Of a DNA stretch of 64,000 bases, positions 56,436 to 64,000 are shown in pieces. A program made the translations under genes and the position numbers. The notes under the pieces were generated by a model. It was not told where the DNA came from. It saw only the letters and a list, made by a program, of their open reading frames with translations, and did not search any database. The stretch comes from Luteimonas mephitis DSM 12574 (GTDB taxonomy: Bacteria > Pseudomonadota > Gammaproteobacteria > Xanthomonadales > Xanthomonadaceae). How positions within the stretch are numbered: position 1 is the first letter of the stretch; the number at the start of each line of letters is the position of its first letter. The DNA lies in the NCBI RefSeq assembly GCF_000422305.1, contig NZ_AULN01000013.1, positions 248,001 to 312,000 of the forward strand, read 5' to 3'.

Positions 56436-57055
56436 GGGGGCTGCGGGAGCGTTCGCCAGGCGAGGCTGGCCAGATAGCCCGGCATCGGCGTGAACGCGTG
56501 CAGCGTCCAGTCCGGTGGTGCGCCCAGTTCCGGATCGCAGGCCACCAGCGCCCAGTCGCCGCCGCGCAGGGCGAACTCGAGCCGGTGCAGGCCGAACGCC
56601 AGCCCACGGCCGTGCGCCTTGAGCACCGCTTCCTTGGCACACCACAGGCGCACGAACGCCGCTTCCTGCGCCGCAGCCGGCAGCGCCGCCAGCGCCTGGG
56701 TTTCGGCGCGGACGAAGAAGCGTTCGGCCAGCGCCAGCGCGCGCGGGCGCGGGCGCAGCAGTTCGAGGTCGGCGCCCACCTGCACGCCGTGGCCCAGCGC
56801 CACCAGCAGCCTTTCGCCGCTGTGGCTCCAGCTCACGTCGGCGTCGGCGGCCGGCGGATCGAATCTCGGGCGCCCATGCATGTCGCGCCGCAGCGGCAGC
56901 GCGTCGGCAGGCAGGCCCAGCGCTTCGACCAGCCATGGCCGCACCAGCGCCTCGGCCGGCGTGCCGTGGCGATACGGGCCCCAGGCGCAGCGCAGCGGAC
57001 CGATGGCGCGCTCGTCGGACAGGCTGAACATGAATCGCGGCTTGGCGTCTGGCAC
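56432..57055 (-). CDS. 4'-phosphopantetheinyl transferase (Sfp type)
   Basis: 207 residues. Converts apo carrier proteins to the holo form. Sfp-type signatures: [16 protein letters not shown], the metal/CoA motif [12 protein letters not shown] and the C-terminal [18 protein letters not shown] (W-x-x-K-E-A). The gene diverges from an AMP-ligase with an 80-base gap, suggesting joint service of an aryl-polyene (xanthomonadin-like), fatty acid or secondary-metabolite carrier protein. The stop codon is inside a REP element, so the original 3' end may have been altered by that insertion. Confidence 0.9.
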   Translation of the reverse strand: MPDAKPRFMFSLSDERAIGPLRCAWGPYRHGTPAEALVRPWLVEALGLPADALPLRRDMHGRPRFDPPAADADVSWSHSGERLLVALGHGVQVGADLELLRPRPRALALAERFFVRAETQALAALPAAAQEAAFVRLWCAKEAVLKAHGRGLAFGLHRLEFALRGGDWALVACDPELGAPPDWTLHAFTPMPGYLASLAWRTLPQPP

Positions 57056-57135
57056 GCCGCTCAGCGTAAGCTAATCGACGGGGATCTACGGATAGGGACA
57101 CAGGGCGGCGATCGTCGCCCGGCCAGAACCACGCA

Positions 57136-58548
57136 ATGTCGGCAGTCATCGAAAGCCAGCCAGGGCCGTCCGCGACGGCACCCGCTTCCGCACAGCCACT
57201 CGCCCGCGGCGAGGGCGCGCGCGCGGTCGCATTCGACGCGGCGGGCGCGGTTTCGCTCGATACCTTTTTCTCGCACGTGCGCGGCCTGGCGCGGCAGCTG
57301 CCCGAGGCGGGCCATGCGATCAACCTGTGCGAGGACCGCTACCGCTTCCTGGTCGCGTTCTGCGCGGTCGCGCTGCGTGGCCAGACCACGCTGCTGCCGC
57401 CGTCGCGCACGCGCGCCGCGATCGACGAGGTGCGCGCGCAGCACCCGCAAAGCTACTGCCTGGGCGATGGCGACCATTGCGGCTGCCCGCACGCCTCGCT
57501 CGCGCCGCTGCCGCACTACGTGCGCATGCCCGACGCGTTGCCGCAGTGCGACGGCGAGCGCCCGCGGATCGACGACGATGCGCTGGTCGCGATCGGCTTC
57601 ACCTCCGGCAGCACCGGCGCGCCAAAGCCGAATGCCAAGACCTGGCGCAGCTTCCGGACCAGCACCGCGCAGAACCTGGCCGCGCTGTCGGGCCTGTGGC
57701 CCGACGACGCCATCGCGCAGGCCGTGGCCACGGTGCCGCCGCAGCACATGTACGGCATGGAGATGTCGGTGTTGTTGCCGCTGCTGGGCAACGTGGCCGT
57801 GCACAACGCGCGTCCGTTCTTCCCACAGGACGTCGTCGAAGCGCTGGCCCAGGCCCGCGCGCCGCGGCTGCTGGTGACCACGCCGGTGCACCTGCGCGCG
57901 CTGGTCGAGGCACGGGTGTCACTGCCGCCGATGGCCGCGATCGTCACCGCGACCGCGCCGCTGCCGCAGCCGCTGGCCGCCGCGGCCGAAGCGCGTTTCG
58001 GCTGCGAGGTGCGCGAGCTGTTCGGCTCCACCGAGACCTGCGTGATCGCGCGCCGCCGCACCGCGCTGGAGGACGCGTGGACGCCGCTGCCCGGCGTGCG
58101 CGTCGCACCGCAGCCCGATGGCACCCTCGTGTACGCCGCGCACCTGCCGCAGCCGGTGGTGCTGGCCGACCTGGTGGAACTTCTCGACAGCGGCCGCGAA
58201 GCCGCAGGCCGCTTCGTGCTGCGCGGCCGCCAGGGCGACCTGCTCGAGATCGCCGGCAAGCGCGCCTCGCTCGGCGACCTGACGCGGCGCTTGCTGGCCA
58301 TCGCCGGGGTGCGCGATGGCGTGGTGTTCCAGCTCGACGACGCCGACGGCATCGGCGTGCATCGCATCGCCGCGCTGGTGGTCGCCCCGGCGCTGACCGA
58401 GTCCGACATCCTGCGGGCACTGCGCCGCAGCATCGATCCAGTGTTCCTGCCGCGCCGCCTGCGCTGCGTCGAGGCCCTGCCCCGCAACGAGACCGGCAAG
58501 CTGCCGCGCGCCGCGCTGCTGCGGTTGCTGCACGGCAACAACGGCTGA
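57136..58548 (+). CDS. AMP-binding acyl/aryl ligase (aryl polyene/xanthomonadin type)
   Basis: 470 residues, shorter than usual acyl-CoA synthetases (about 550). A3 loop [17 protein letters not shown]5 [13 protein letters not shown]7 [17 protein letters not shown], and the C-terminal RNETGKLPR with the catalytic Lys. The Pro-rich signature after the A3 loop (KPNAKTW) fits stand-alone AMP-ligases that load an aromatic starter such as 3-hydroxybenzoate in aryl-polyene/xanthomonadin loci. No other genes of such a locus are in the window, only the adjacent phosphopantetheinyl transferase, so the pathway is inference. No clear ribosome-binding site at ATG 57136. Confidence 0.8.
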   Translation: MSAVIESQPGPSATAPASAQPLARGEGARAVAFDAAGAVSLDTFFSHVRGLARQLPEAGHAINLCEDRYRFLVAFCAVALRGQTTLLPPSRTRAAIDEVRAQHPQSYCLGDGDHCGCPHASLAPLPHYVRMPDALPQCDGERPRIDDDALVAIGFTSGSTGAPKPNAKTWRSFRTSTAQNLAALSGLWPDDAIAQAVATVPPQHMYGMEMSVLLPLLGNVAVHNARPFFPQDVVEALAQARAPRLLVTTPVHLRALVEARVSLPPMAAIVTATAPLPQPLAAAAEARFGCEVRELFGSTETCVIARRRTALEDAWTPLPGVRVAPQPDGTLVYAAHLPQPVVLADLVELLDSGREAAGRFVLRGRQGDLLEIAGKRASLGDLTRRLLAIAGVRDGVVFQLDDADGIGVHRIAALVVAPALTESDILRALRRSIDPVFLPRRLRCVEALPRNETGKLPRAALLRLLHGNNG

Positions 58549-58662
58549 CCCCTCCTCGCCCGACCTCCGCGACGCGGTCGTCACGCGGCCGCCGACAGAC
58601 TCCATGCTGCCTCCTGCGAGGAGGCGTCGGGTCTCTCGCCAAAAAACTGAAGGAGTCGCAGC

Positions 58663-58932
58663 ATGAGTTTCATCATCTGGTTGATCGTGGGTGGGATCAT
58701 CGGCTGGCTTGCAAGCATGATCATGAAGACCGACGCGCAGCAGGGAGTGATCCTGAACATCGTGGTCGGCATCGTCGGTTCGTTCCTGGGCGGCTTCTTC
58801 ATCGCGCCCCTGCTGGGCACGGGAACGGTCAACAGCGGTGATTTCAGCATCATGGGGCTGCTCGCCTCGCTGATCGGCGCAATCATCCTGCTGGCGATCG
58901 TCAATCTGTTCAGGCGTGGTCGCGTGCGCTGA
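58663..58932 (+). CDS. GlsB/YeaQ/YmgE family stress-response membrane protein
   Basis: 89 residues, three hydrophobic helices (FIIWLIVGGIIGWLASMIM, GVILNIVVGIVGSFLGGFF, LLASLIGAIILLAIVNLF) with the glycine-zipper pattern of the PF04226 transglycosylase-associated family, despite the name not an enzyme. GAAGGAGTCGCAGC before the ATG is a strong ribosome-binding site. A terminator follows 20 bases after the stop, so it is transcribed alone. Confidence 0.93.
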   Translation: MSFIIWLIVGGIIGWLASMIMKTDAQQGVILNIVVGIVGSFLGGFFIAPLLGTGTVNSGDFSIMGLLASLIGAIILLAIVNLFRRGRVR

Positions 58933-58952
58933 GCATGCGTTCGCGCGTTAGC

Positions 58953-58983
58953 AAAGGCCCGGCGATGCCGGGCCTTTGTTTTT
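58953..58983 (+). terminator. Rho-independent terminator after the GlsB-like gene
   Basis: AAAGGCCCGGC, loop GAT, GCCGGGCCTTT and then GTTTTTTT-like tail. The 11-bp stem is perfect and immediately follows the plus-strand gene. Confidence 0.93.
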
Positions 58984-59045
58984 GGATCCGCCGCCGCCGT
59001 TGCTTCCTTGCTTTTAATGATCACGCCGGACTATCGATATCCGCC

Positions 59046-59470
59046 GACCCGGAGGGGGGCGCACAAGGATGTGCGCCGTTTTTCTACGAGGCAGGATGCC
59101 GATTAGAAAAATCCCCGCGTCGACGAATCGCCGGGTGAGCTCTGTACGAGGAAGCGTTTTTCTTTGCTTCGTTTCTTTTGACGCTTATCAAAAGAAATGA
59201 AGTCGCCGAAGGCGAAAGCTTCTGATTTTCGCCGTTTGCTTTCGCCGTTGGTTTCGATCTCAGAAACCGTAGAAGAAGCAAGGATCAAGGGCGTTTCGCC
59301 CGCTTCGCGGGCGAGTTCATTTCTTTGATAAGCGTCAAAGAAACGAACCAAAGAAAACGCTTTTCCCGTACACACCTCCCGCAGCAGCGTCACGTTGCGC
59401 GGGGATTTTTCTAATCGGCATCCTGCCTCATAGAAAAACGCCGCACGTCCTGTGCGGCGCCCTCCGGGTC
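59046..59470. repeat. 425-bp long palindromic element with nested hairpins
   Basis: The outer 32-base blocks at 59088-59119 and 59398-59429 are perfect inverted copies (GAGGCAGGATGCCGATTAGA and so on). Outside them each side has a hairpin around GGCGCAC/GTGCGCC followed by GTTTTTC (left) and its complement on the right. Inside, 59154-59201 and 59316-59360 form a second pair of AT-rich arms (GCGTTTTTCTTTGCTTCGTT, CGCTTATCAAAAGAAATGAA). So the whole region between GlsB terminator and xthA can fold into one long stem. The base composition is much more AT-rich than the surroundings. It contains no convincing gene; short frames (for example 59103-59393) reflect the repeats. It may be a non-autonomous mobile element. 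Confidence 0.8.
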
Positions 59471-59512
59471 TACGAATACTGGTGGCGCGGTGTGATCTTC
59501 AGAAGCAATATC

Positions 59513-59550
59513 ACCGCAACCGCAACCGCAACCGCAACAACAACAACAAC
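59513..59550. repeat. Microsatellite next to xthA
   Basis: Four copies of ACCGCA are followed by ACA repeated about five times (to 59550). It lies between the long palindrome and the xthA stop at 59620. Such a short tandem repeat could vary in length but is outside any gene. Confidence 0.7.
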
Positions 59551-59619
59551 GTATGTCGTTGCTGGCGGGTTGTCGGCGGGTGCCTTCGATTCGCCGTGTG
59601 ACGCGACGTGCCGGCTTGC

Positions 59620-60393
59620 TCACGCGCCCAGCGTGACCCACGCCGGCGCGTGGTCGCTCGGGCGTTCCCAGGTCCTCGGCTCGCGGTCGATGCCCGCTTC
59701 GATCGCGTGCGGGCGCAGGGCGTCAGACACCAGGGTCAGGTCGATGCGAAGGCCGAGGTCGCGGCGGAAGCCGGCCTGGCGATAGTCCCACCAGCTGAAG
59801 ATGCCGGCCGCGTCGTGGTGCAGGCGGAAGCCGTCGTGCAGGCCCAGCGCCTGCAGCCGCTGCAGCGCGGCGCGCTCGTCGGTGGAGGTGAGGATGTGGG
59901 TGTCGTTCCAGACCGCCGGGTCGTGCACGTCGCGGTCGTCCGGGGCGATGTTGAAGTCGCCGAGGACCACCATCCGCGGGTGCGCCTTGATCTCTTCGGC
60001 CAGCCAGTCGTGCACGGCATCGAGCCAGCGCAGCTTGTAGGCGTACTTGTCGGTGCCGACGTCCTGGCCGTTGACCACGTACAGGTTGACCACGCGCACG
60101 CCGTCGACGGTGGCGGCGATCACCCGCTTCTGTTCGTCGTCGAAGCCGGGAATGCCGGCCTGCACGTCGTCGATCGCGCGGTCGCGCGCAAGGATCGCCA
60201 CGCCGTTGTAGGTCTTCTGGCCGGAGAACACGCTGCGGTAGCCGAGGCCGGCGAGCGCAGCGTCGGGGAACTTGTCGTCGGACAGCTTGGTTTCCTGGAT
60301 GCCGACCACATCGGGCTGCGCGTCGCGCAGCCACTGTTCGAGGTGCGGCAGGCGCACGTTGAGCGAGTTGACGTTCCAGCTGGCGATTTTCAT
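59620..60393 (-). CDS. xthA: Exodeoxyribonuclease III
   Basis: 257 residues. AP endonuclease and 3'-exonuclease of base-excision repair. Motifs: MKIASWNVNSLNVRLP, VVGIQETKLSDDKFP (Glu), VNLYVVNGQDVGTDKY, VLGDFNIAPDD (Asp/Asn) and the catalytic PSDHAPAW. Start 60393 gives the conserved MKIASWN; upstream a REP element occupies the leader. Together with mutM, phrB, rep and the ligase operon the window holds many repair genes. Confidence 0.96.
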   Translation of the reverse strand: MKIASWNVNSLNVRLPHLEQWLRDAQPDVVGIQETKLSDDKFPDAALAGLGYRSVFSGQKTYNGVAILARDRAIDDVQAGIPGFDDEQKRVIAATVDGVRVVNLYVVNGQDVGTDKYAYKLRWLDAVHDWLAEEIKAHPRMVVLGDFNIAPDDRDVHDPAVWNDTHILTSTDERAALQRLQALGLHDGFRLHHDAAGIFSWWDYRQAGFRRDLGLRIDLTLVSDALRPHAIEAGIDREPRTWERPSDHAPAWVTLGA

Positions 60394-60404
60394 GTGCGTG
60401 CCCT

Positions 60405-60472
60405 GTAGGAGCGCCCCATGGGCGCGATCAGCCTTCATCGGCAAAACGTCGCGCCCATGGGGCGCTCCTGCA
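60405..60472. repeat. REP palindrome upstream of xthA
   Basis: GTAGGAGCGCCCCATGGGCG at the left and CGCGCCCATGGGGCGCTCCTGC at the right. It belongs to the same GTAG/GGAGCG family as the elements at 49288, 56334, 61935 and 62578, here with a CCC stem variant. It lies between xthA and the aldehyde dehydrogenase gene. Confidence 0.75.
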
Positions 60473-60484
60473 GGATACGGGGTC

Positions 60485-61903
60485 TCATCCGGCGAGGAAT
60501 TGCACCATGCGCTCGACGAATCCCCGATACGGCGGCTTGAGCAGGTCGCTCGCCGCCTTCCGCGGCTGCCACAGCACCGGCATCGCGTGGGTCATCGCGT
60601 CGAAGCCGGCGCGGCCGTGGTACTGGCCCATGCCGCTGGCGCCGACGCCGCCGAACGGCAGGTTGCCGGCGGCGAAATGCAGCAGGGTGTCGTTGACGGT
60701 GACGCCGCCGGCAAGCAGGCGGCCGAGGATCCTTTCCACCGTCGCGCGGTCGCGGCTGAAGGGATACAGCGCCAGCGGCCGGTCGCCGGCCTCGACCCAG
60801 TCGAGCGCTTCGTCGAGGTTCCGATAGCTGCGGATCGGCAGGATCGGGCCGAAGATCTCCTCGCGCATCACGCTGGCGTCGTCGCCCGGTTCCAGCACCA
60901 GTGTGGGCGCGATCATGCGTTCGGCTTCCGCGCGCACGGGGTCGAGCGCGATCAGCTCGATCACCTCCAGCCCGCGCGCGCGCGCGTCGTCGAGGTAGCC
61001 GCGCAGGCGTCGGTACTGGCCTTCGTTGATGATGCGGGTGAGGTCGTCGGCTTGCTTCAGGTCGCCGTAGCGCGAACGCGCCTGTTCGCGCAGCGCGGCG
61101 ACCAGCGCGTCGCGGCTGGCATGGTCGACCAGCACGTAGTCGGGCGCGATGCAGGTCTGGCCGGCGTTGAGCCACTTGCCGGTCGCCAGCCGCGCGGCGG
61201 CCTGCGCGGGCGGGAAATCCGCGGCCACGATCGCCGGCGACTTGCCGCCCAGCTCCAGCGTCAGCGGGGTGAGGTTGGGCGCCGCGGCCGCCATCACCTT
61301 GCGGCCCACGGCGGTGGAACCGGTGAACACGAGGTGGTCGAACGGCAGCGCCGAGAACTGCGCGCCCAGCGTGGCGTCGCCGAGCGCGACCGCGACGCGA
61401 TCGGCGGGGAACACCTGCGCCAGCAGGTCGCGCAGCCAGGCGCTGGTGCGCGGGGTGTGCTCGGACGGCTTGAGGTAGACGTGGTTGCCGGCGGCGATCG
61501 CGGTGGCCAGCGGGATCAGCGCCAGGTTGATCGGATAGTTCCACGGCGACATCACCCCGACCACGCCCAGCGGTTCGGGCCGCAGCTGCGCGCGCGCCGG
61601 CCACAGCCGCCAGCCGCTGCCGACCCGGCGCGGCTTCATCCAGCTGCGCAGCTTGCCGCGCAGGTGGTCGAGTTCGGCGGTCACCGGCATCGATTCGCCG
61701 AGCAGGGTTTCGTGCGCGGAGCGATGGCCGAAGTCGGCGCCGACCGCGTCGAGCATGGCGCCGCGGCCGGCCTTGAAGGCGTCGCGCAGGCGGGCCAGGT
61801 CGTCGAGGCGCTGGCGCGCATCGGGGCGGTTGTTCCGCCAGGCATCGCGCAGGCGGTCAAGAGTGGGGCGCAGTTCGGAAGCGGGGCTGTCGAGGGTGTC
61901 CAT
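60485..61903 (-). CDS. calB: Coniferyl aldehyde dehydrogenase family protein
   Basis: 472 residues. NAD(P)-dependent aldehyde dehydrogenase. Motifs: SPWNYPINLALIPLATAIA, FTGSTAVGRKVM, catalytic Glu in LELGGKS and Cys in NAGQTCIAPDYV, and EEIFGPILPI. The lack of a Trp-Asn-type cofactor insertion and the C-terminal extension PPYRGFVERMVQFLAG place it in the CalB/fatty-aldehyde dehydrogenase branch. The natural substrate could be aromatic or long-chain aldehydes; the symbol indicates family only. Flanked by REP elements on both sides. Confidence 0.85.
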   Translation of the reverse strand: MDTLDSPASELRPTLDRLRDAWRNNRPDARQRLDDLARLRDAFKAGRGAMLDAVGADFGHRSAHETLLGESMPVTAELDHLRGKLRSWMKPRRVGSGWRLWPARAQLRPEPLGVVGVMSPWNYPINLALIPLATAIAAGNHVYLKPSEHTPRTSAWLRDLLAQVFPADRVAVALGDATLGAQFSALPFDHLVFTGSTAVGRKVMAAAAPNLTPLTLELGGKSPAIVAADFPPAQAAARLATGKWLNAGQTCIAPDYVLVDHASRDALVAALREQARSRYGDLKQADDLTRIINEGQYRRLRGYLDDARARGLEVIELIALDPVRAEAERMIAPTLVLEPGDDASVMREEIFGPILPIRSYRNLDEALDWVEAGDRPLALYPFSRDRATVERILGRLLAGGVTVNDTLLHFAAGNLPFGGVGASGMGQYHGRAGFDAMTHAMPVLWQPRKAASDLLKPPYRGFVERMVQFLAG

Positions 61904-61934
61904 TGCAGGACTATACGTCGCCGCATGGGCATTT

Positions 61935-61999
61935 GTAGGAGCGCCCCGAGGGCGCGATCACTTCACCGGGAACTCCCCGTCGCGCCTGTGGGCGCTCCC
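61935..61999. repeat. REP palindrome between calB and the carbonic anhydrase gene
   Basis: GTAGGAGCGCCCCGAGGGCG at the left and a complementary GGGCGCTCCC at the right. Same family as the REP at 60405. It sits in the shared divergent promoter region just upstream of the TAGAAT at 62010. Confidence 0.7.
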
Positions 62000-62009
62000 G
62001 CCAGGCGGC

Positions 62010-62015
62010 TAGAAT
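62010..62015 (+). promoter_or_regulatory. Probable -10 element of the carbonic anhydrase gene
   Basis: TAGAAT ends 6 bases before the ATG at 62022, and no Shine-Dalgarno sequence lies between. The -35 is weak (CTGTGG at about 61986). The transcription start would fall at or next to the start codon, giving a leaderless mRNA. Confidence 0.4.
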
Positions 62016-62021
62016 CCGGGC

Positions 62022-62567
62022 ATGAACAGCCTCCGCCCCTATCGCGACGTCTTCCCCGGCCTCGGCGCGCGCGTCTACATCGACCCGGATGCCAGCGTCA
62101 TCGGCGACGTGGTGCTCGGCGACGACGTGTCGGTGTGGCCGCAGGTGGTGATCCGCGGCGACGTCAACTTCGTCCGCATCGGCGCGCGGACCAACGTGCA
62201 GGACGGCACCGTGATCCACGTCAGCCACGATGGCCCGCACGCGAAGCTCGGGGGATTTGCCACCGTGATCGGGCAGGACGTGACGATCGGGCACAAGGCG
62301 ATCCTGCACGCCTGCGAGGTCGAGGACGCGGTGCTCATCGGCATGGGCGCGATCGTGCTCGACGGCGCGCTGGTGAAAAAGCACGCCTTCGTCGGCGCCG
62401 GTGCGCTGGTGCCGCCCGGCCGCACCGTGGGCGAGGCCGAGCTGTGGGTCGGCAACCCGGCGCGCAAGCTGCGGATGCTCAGCGACGCCGAGATCGAGGG
62501 GCTGCACTACAGCGCGCAGCATTACGTGCGGCTGAAGGACGAGTACATCGCCGCAGGCGTGCCGTAG
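62022..62567 (+). CDS. yrdA: Gamma-carbonic anhydrase family protein (YrdA-like)
   Basis: 181 residues of left-handed beta-helix hexapeptide repeats (DASVIGDVVLGDDVSVWPQV, TVIHVSHDGPHAKLG, VTIGHKAILHACEVED). The metal-binding His pattern H...H-x4-H of gamma-class enzymes is present (IHVSH, IGHKAILHAC). The C-terminal helix QHYVRLKDEYIAAGVP is typical. Trimeric. YrdA-type proteins bind zinc; anhydrase activity is low or absent in some, so the enzyme call is by family. Leaderless-looking start. Confidence 0.92.
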   Translation: MNSLRPYRDVFPGLGARVYIDPDASVIGDVVLGDDVSVWPQVVIRGDVNFVRIGARTNVQDGTVIHVSHDGPHAKLGGFATVIGQDVTIGHKAILHACEVEDAVLIGMGAIVLDGALVKKHAFVGAGALVPPGRTVGEAELWVGNPARKLRMLSDAEIEGLHYSAQHYVRLKDEYIAAGVP

Positions 62568-62577
62568 ATCGAGCCGT

Positions 62578-62657
62578 TGCAGGAGCGGCCCATGGCCGCG
62601 AGATTTTGCAGACTCCCGGGCTGGATCAAAAGCTCGCGGCCATGGGCCGCTCCTGCA
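62578..62657. repeat. REP palindrome downstream of yrdA
   Basis: TGCAGGAGCGGCCCATGGCC at the left and GGCCATGGGCCGCTCCTGCA at the right. The arms are longer and nearly perfect (GTAG is changed to TGCAG). It starts 11 bases after the yrdA stop and may terminate that transcript. Confidence 0.78.
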
Positions 62658-62792
62658 GAAGGCAGATCCTGGCGCGACGCGTTTGCGCCGACGTCATGAG
62701 TCGGTAGAGTAGCGACGGGGATCGGCTTCGGATGCGGACGGCATGGATGACCTGATGGCGGCGCGCGTGCGCGGCGGGGCGACCGCAGGCTG

Positions 62793-63473
62793 ATGCTCGA
62801 TACCTTCCGCGAAGTCCACACGCCCGAGGGCGTCGCGCTGCGGCTGCCCGCCGCCGGCCCGGTGCCGCGCGCGCTGGCGTGGCTGATCGACCTGGGCATC
62901 CGGATCGGCGTGCTGAGCGTGTCGAGCGCGCTGCTGGGCATCCTCGGCAAGGCCGGCATCGGCCTGTACATGGTCCTCGTGTTCGTGATGCTGTGGCTGT
63001 ACCCGGTGGTGTTCGAGGCCATGTTCGACGGCCAGACGCCCGGCAAGCGGGCGATGGAGCTGCGCGTGGTCTCCGCCGACGGCGCGCCGGTCGGCTGGCT
63101 GGCATCCTTCATCCGCAACCTGCTGCGCACGGTCGATGCGCTGCCGGTCGGTTACGGCTTCGGCCTGGTGGCGAGCCTGTCCGATCCGTTCGGGCGCCGC
63201 CTGGGCGACATGGTGGCCGGCACCCTGGTGGTGCACGCGCCGCGCTTGCGCACGCCACCCGCGCCGCCGGTGGTGGGCGTGCAGGCGCCGCTGCATCCGC
63301 TGCGGCCGGAGGAGCAGGTGGCGGTCATTGCCTTCGCCGAACGCGCCGCGCAGCTCACGCCCGAACGGCAGGAGGAGCTGGCCGACATCGCCGAGCCGGC
63401 CACCGGCGCGCGCGGCGAAACCGGGGTGATGCGGCTGCTGGGCATTTCCAACTGGCTGCTGGGGCGGCGGTGA
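62793..63473 (+). CDS. RDD family membrane protein
   Basis: 226 residues. Two or three membrane helices (VPRALAWLIDLGIRIGVL..., LYMVLVFVMLWLYPVVFEAMF, and a third weak one) with the RDD pattern: Arg in PRALAWLID, Asp in the same helix and the GQTPGKRAMELRVV loop. The cytoplasmic C-terminal tail (residues ~150-226) is Pro-rich then charged. In xanthomonads an RDD gene is often followed by a SpoIIM-family gene, as here. Function unknown. Confidence 0.85.
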   Translation: MLDTFREVHTPEGVALRLPAAGPVPRALAWLIDLGIRIGVLSVSSALLGILGKAGIGLYMVLVFVMLWLYPVVFEAMFDGQTPGKRAMELRVVSADGAPVGWLASFIRNLLRTVDALPVGYGFGLVASLSDPFGRRLGDMVAGTLVVHAPRLRTPPAPPVVGVQAPLHPLRPEEQVAVIAFAERAAQLTPERQEELADIAEPATGARGETGVMRLLGISNWLLGRR

Positions 63474-63483
63474 TGGTGAAGCC

Positions 63484-63639
63484 GGGATTCGGGATTCGGG
63501 ATCGGGGATTCGGAACGGCGCATACGCGGCGCGCCGTTGCCGCACCCGCACGCACGCACGCGGTCCCGGGCCTTTCGAGGGCAGGCAACGGACCCGGCCT
63601 CCCGCTTTTCCGAATCCCCGATCCCGAATCCCGAATCCC
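63484..63639. repeat. Perfect 30-base inverted repeat between RDD and SpoIIM genes
   Basis: GGGATTCGGGATTCGGGATC plus ten further bases at 63484-63513 is exactly complemented at 63610-63639 around a 96-base spacer (GGCGCATACGCGGCGCGCC...). The arms are themselves direct repeats of GGGATTC. This is a dispersed intergenic repeat type of xanthomonad genomes; it splits two genes that are otherwise likely to be in one operon. Confidence 0.8.
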
Positions 63640-63645
63640 CGCCCC

Positions 63646-64000
63646 ATGAAACAGGCGCACTTCGTCGCGCGCCACGAGCGCGAGTGGGATGCCTTCGCGC
63701 AGTGGCTCGACGCGCGCGCCGGCAGCCCGCGCAGCGCCCGCGCGGCGCGCGGCTGGCAGGGCCTGCGCGACGAGGACATGCCGGCGCGCTACCGGCGCCT
63801 GTGCCAGCAGCTCGCCCTCGCCCGGCGCCGCAACTACAGCCCGGTGGTGACGGCGCGCCTGCAGGAGCTGATGCAGCGCGGCCACAACGCGCTGTATCGT
63901 CCGGCGCCGCCGCGCTGGCGGCGGGCGCTGGAATTCCTGCTGGCCGATTTCCCGCGCCTGGTGCGCGCGCAGCGCGGCTGCCTGTGGGTATCGGCGCTGC
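63646..64000 (+). CDS. SpoIIM (stage II sporulation M) family membrane protein, 5' part
   Basis: The gene runs off the window after 118 codons. The N-terminus reads MKQAHFVARHEREWDAFAQW, later RYRRLCQQLALARRRNYSP and RWRRALEFLLADFPRLVRAQ, which is the soluble N-terminal region of the SpoIIM-like membrane proteins found in non-sporulating bacteria next to RDD genes. The membrane helices would follow beyond the end. ATG 63646 directly follows the inverted repeat and has no Shine-Dalgarno sequence. Confidence 0.75.
   Translation, partial: MKQAHFVARHEREWDAFAQWLDARAGSPRSARAARGWQGLRDEDMPARYRRLCQQLALARRRNYSPVVTARLQELMQRGHNALYRPAPPRWRRALEFLLADFPRLVRAQRGCLWVSAL

Noticed and set aside
59103-59393. Possible 96-residue gene within the 425-bp palindrome
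   Set aside because: The translation follows the inverted repeats, has no ribosome-binding site and no match to a family I know.
59411-59641. 76-residue frame ending in the right arm of the palindrome
   Set aside because: It is made of repeat sequence and antisense to nothing functional; no start signal.

Overview
The window is high-GC, gene-dense chromosomal DNA, almost certainly from a member of the Xanthomonadaceae/Lysobacteraceae (Lysobacter, Luteimonas or Xanthomonas group). Evidence: the block rsmG-parA-parB-glycosyltransferase-LAB_N protein; an rpmB-rpmG pair; a MutM, Rep, ligase-associated repair set and YrdA typical of that family; a PF07638-type sigma factor beside a TPR kinase; short palindromic repeats headed by GTAG; and several genes whose -10 element lies only 6-9 bases before the start codon. 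No tRNA, rRNA, CRISPR, integrase or transposase gene was seen.

Layout. 0-14 kb: a Gly/Asn-rich membrane-anchored unknown protein, an e(P4)-type acid phosphatase, Rep helicase, a YadA-type trimeric adhesin with a collagen-like stalk, thymidine kinase, a sigma factor/Ser-Thr kinase pair, MutM and a fatty-acid desaturase. 14-22 kb: an EF-hand protein, DUF2946 protein plus copper-type TonB receptor, and two secreted peptidases (S9 and M13). 22-28 kb: an MHS-type MFS transporter and DcaP-like porin diverge from acs (acetyl-CoA synthetase), which is followed by a CrbR-like response regulator. 28-37.3 kb: an accessory region dominated by six relatives of one secreted right-handed beta-helix gene (three on +, three on -; two are damaged) facing each other across a large unknown gene, then a glycosyltransferase and a broken receiver-domain fragment. 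37.4-49.2 kb: an FMN-barrel stress protein, the four-gene ligase-associated DNA repair operon (exonuclease, ATP ligase, Lhr-type helicase, PdeM), TspO, photolyase, and a CrbS-like hybrid sensor kinase fused to a solute-symporter domain. 49.7-58.5 kb: rpmG/rpmB, DUF885 protein, LAB_N protein, GT2, parB, parA, rsmG, a phosphopantetheinyl transferase and a divergent AMP-ligase. 58.6-64 kb: GlsB-like protein, a 425-bp palindromic element, xthA, coniferyl-aldehyde-type dehydrogenase, YrdA-type carbonic anhydrase, RDD protein and the start of a SpoIIM-family gene.

Two themes connect distant parts. First, the likely acetate-switch circuit is split: acs and its regulator at 25-28 kb, the matching CrbS-type kinase at 46-49 kb, with a perfect 14-bp palindrome between acs and the porin gene as candidate operator. 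Second, the beta-helix array carries a copy of the 3' end of the regulator gene in front of its second member, and just beyond its far end lies a frameshifted copy of the sensor kinase receiver domain. The array therefore appears to have grown by local duplication that started at the regulator locus. This array, its inverted symmetry and the unknown gene at its centre are the most unusual content of the window.
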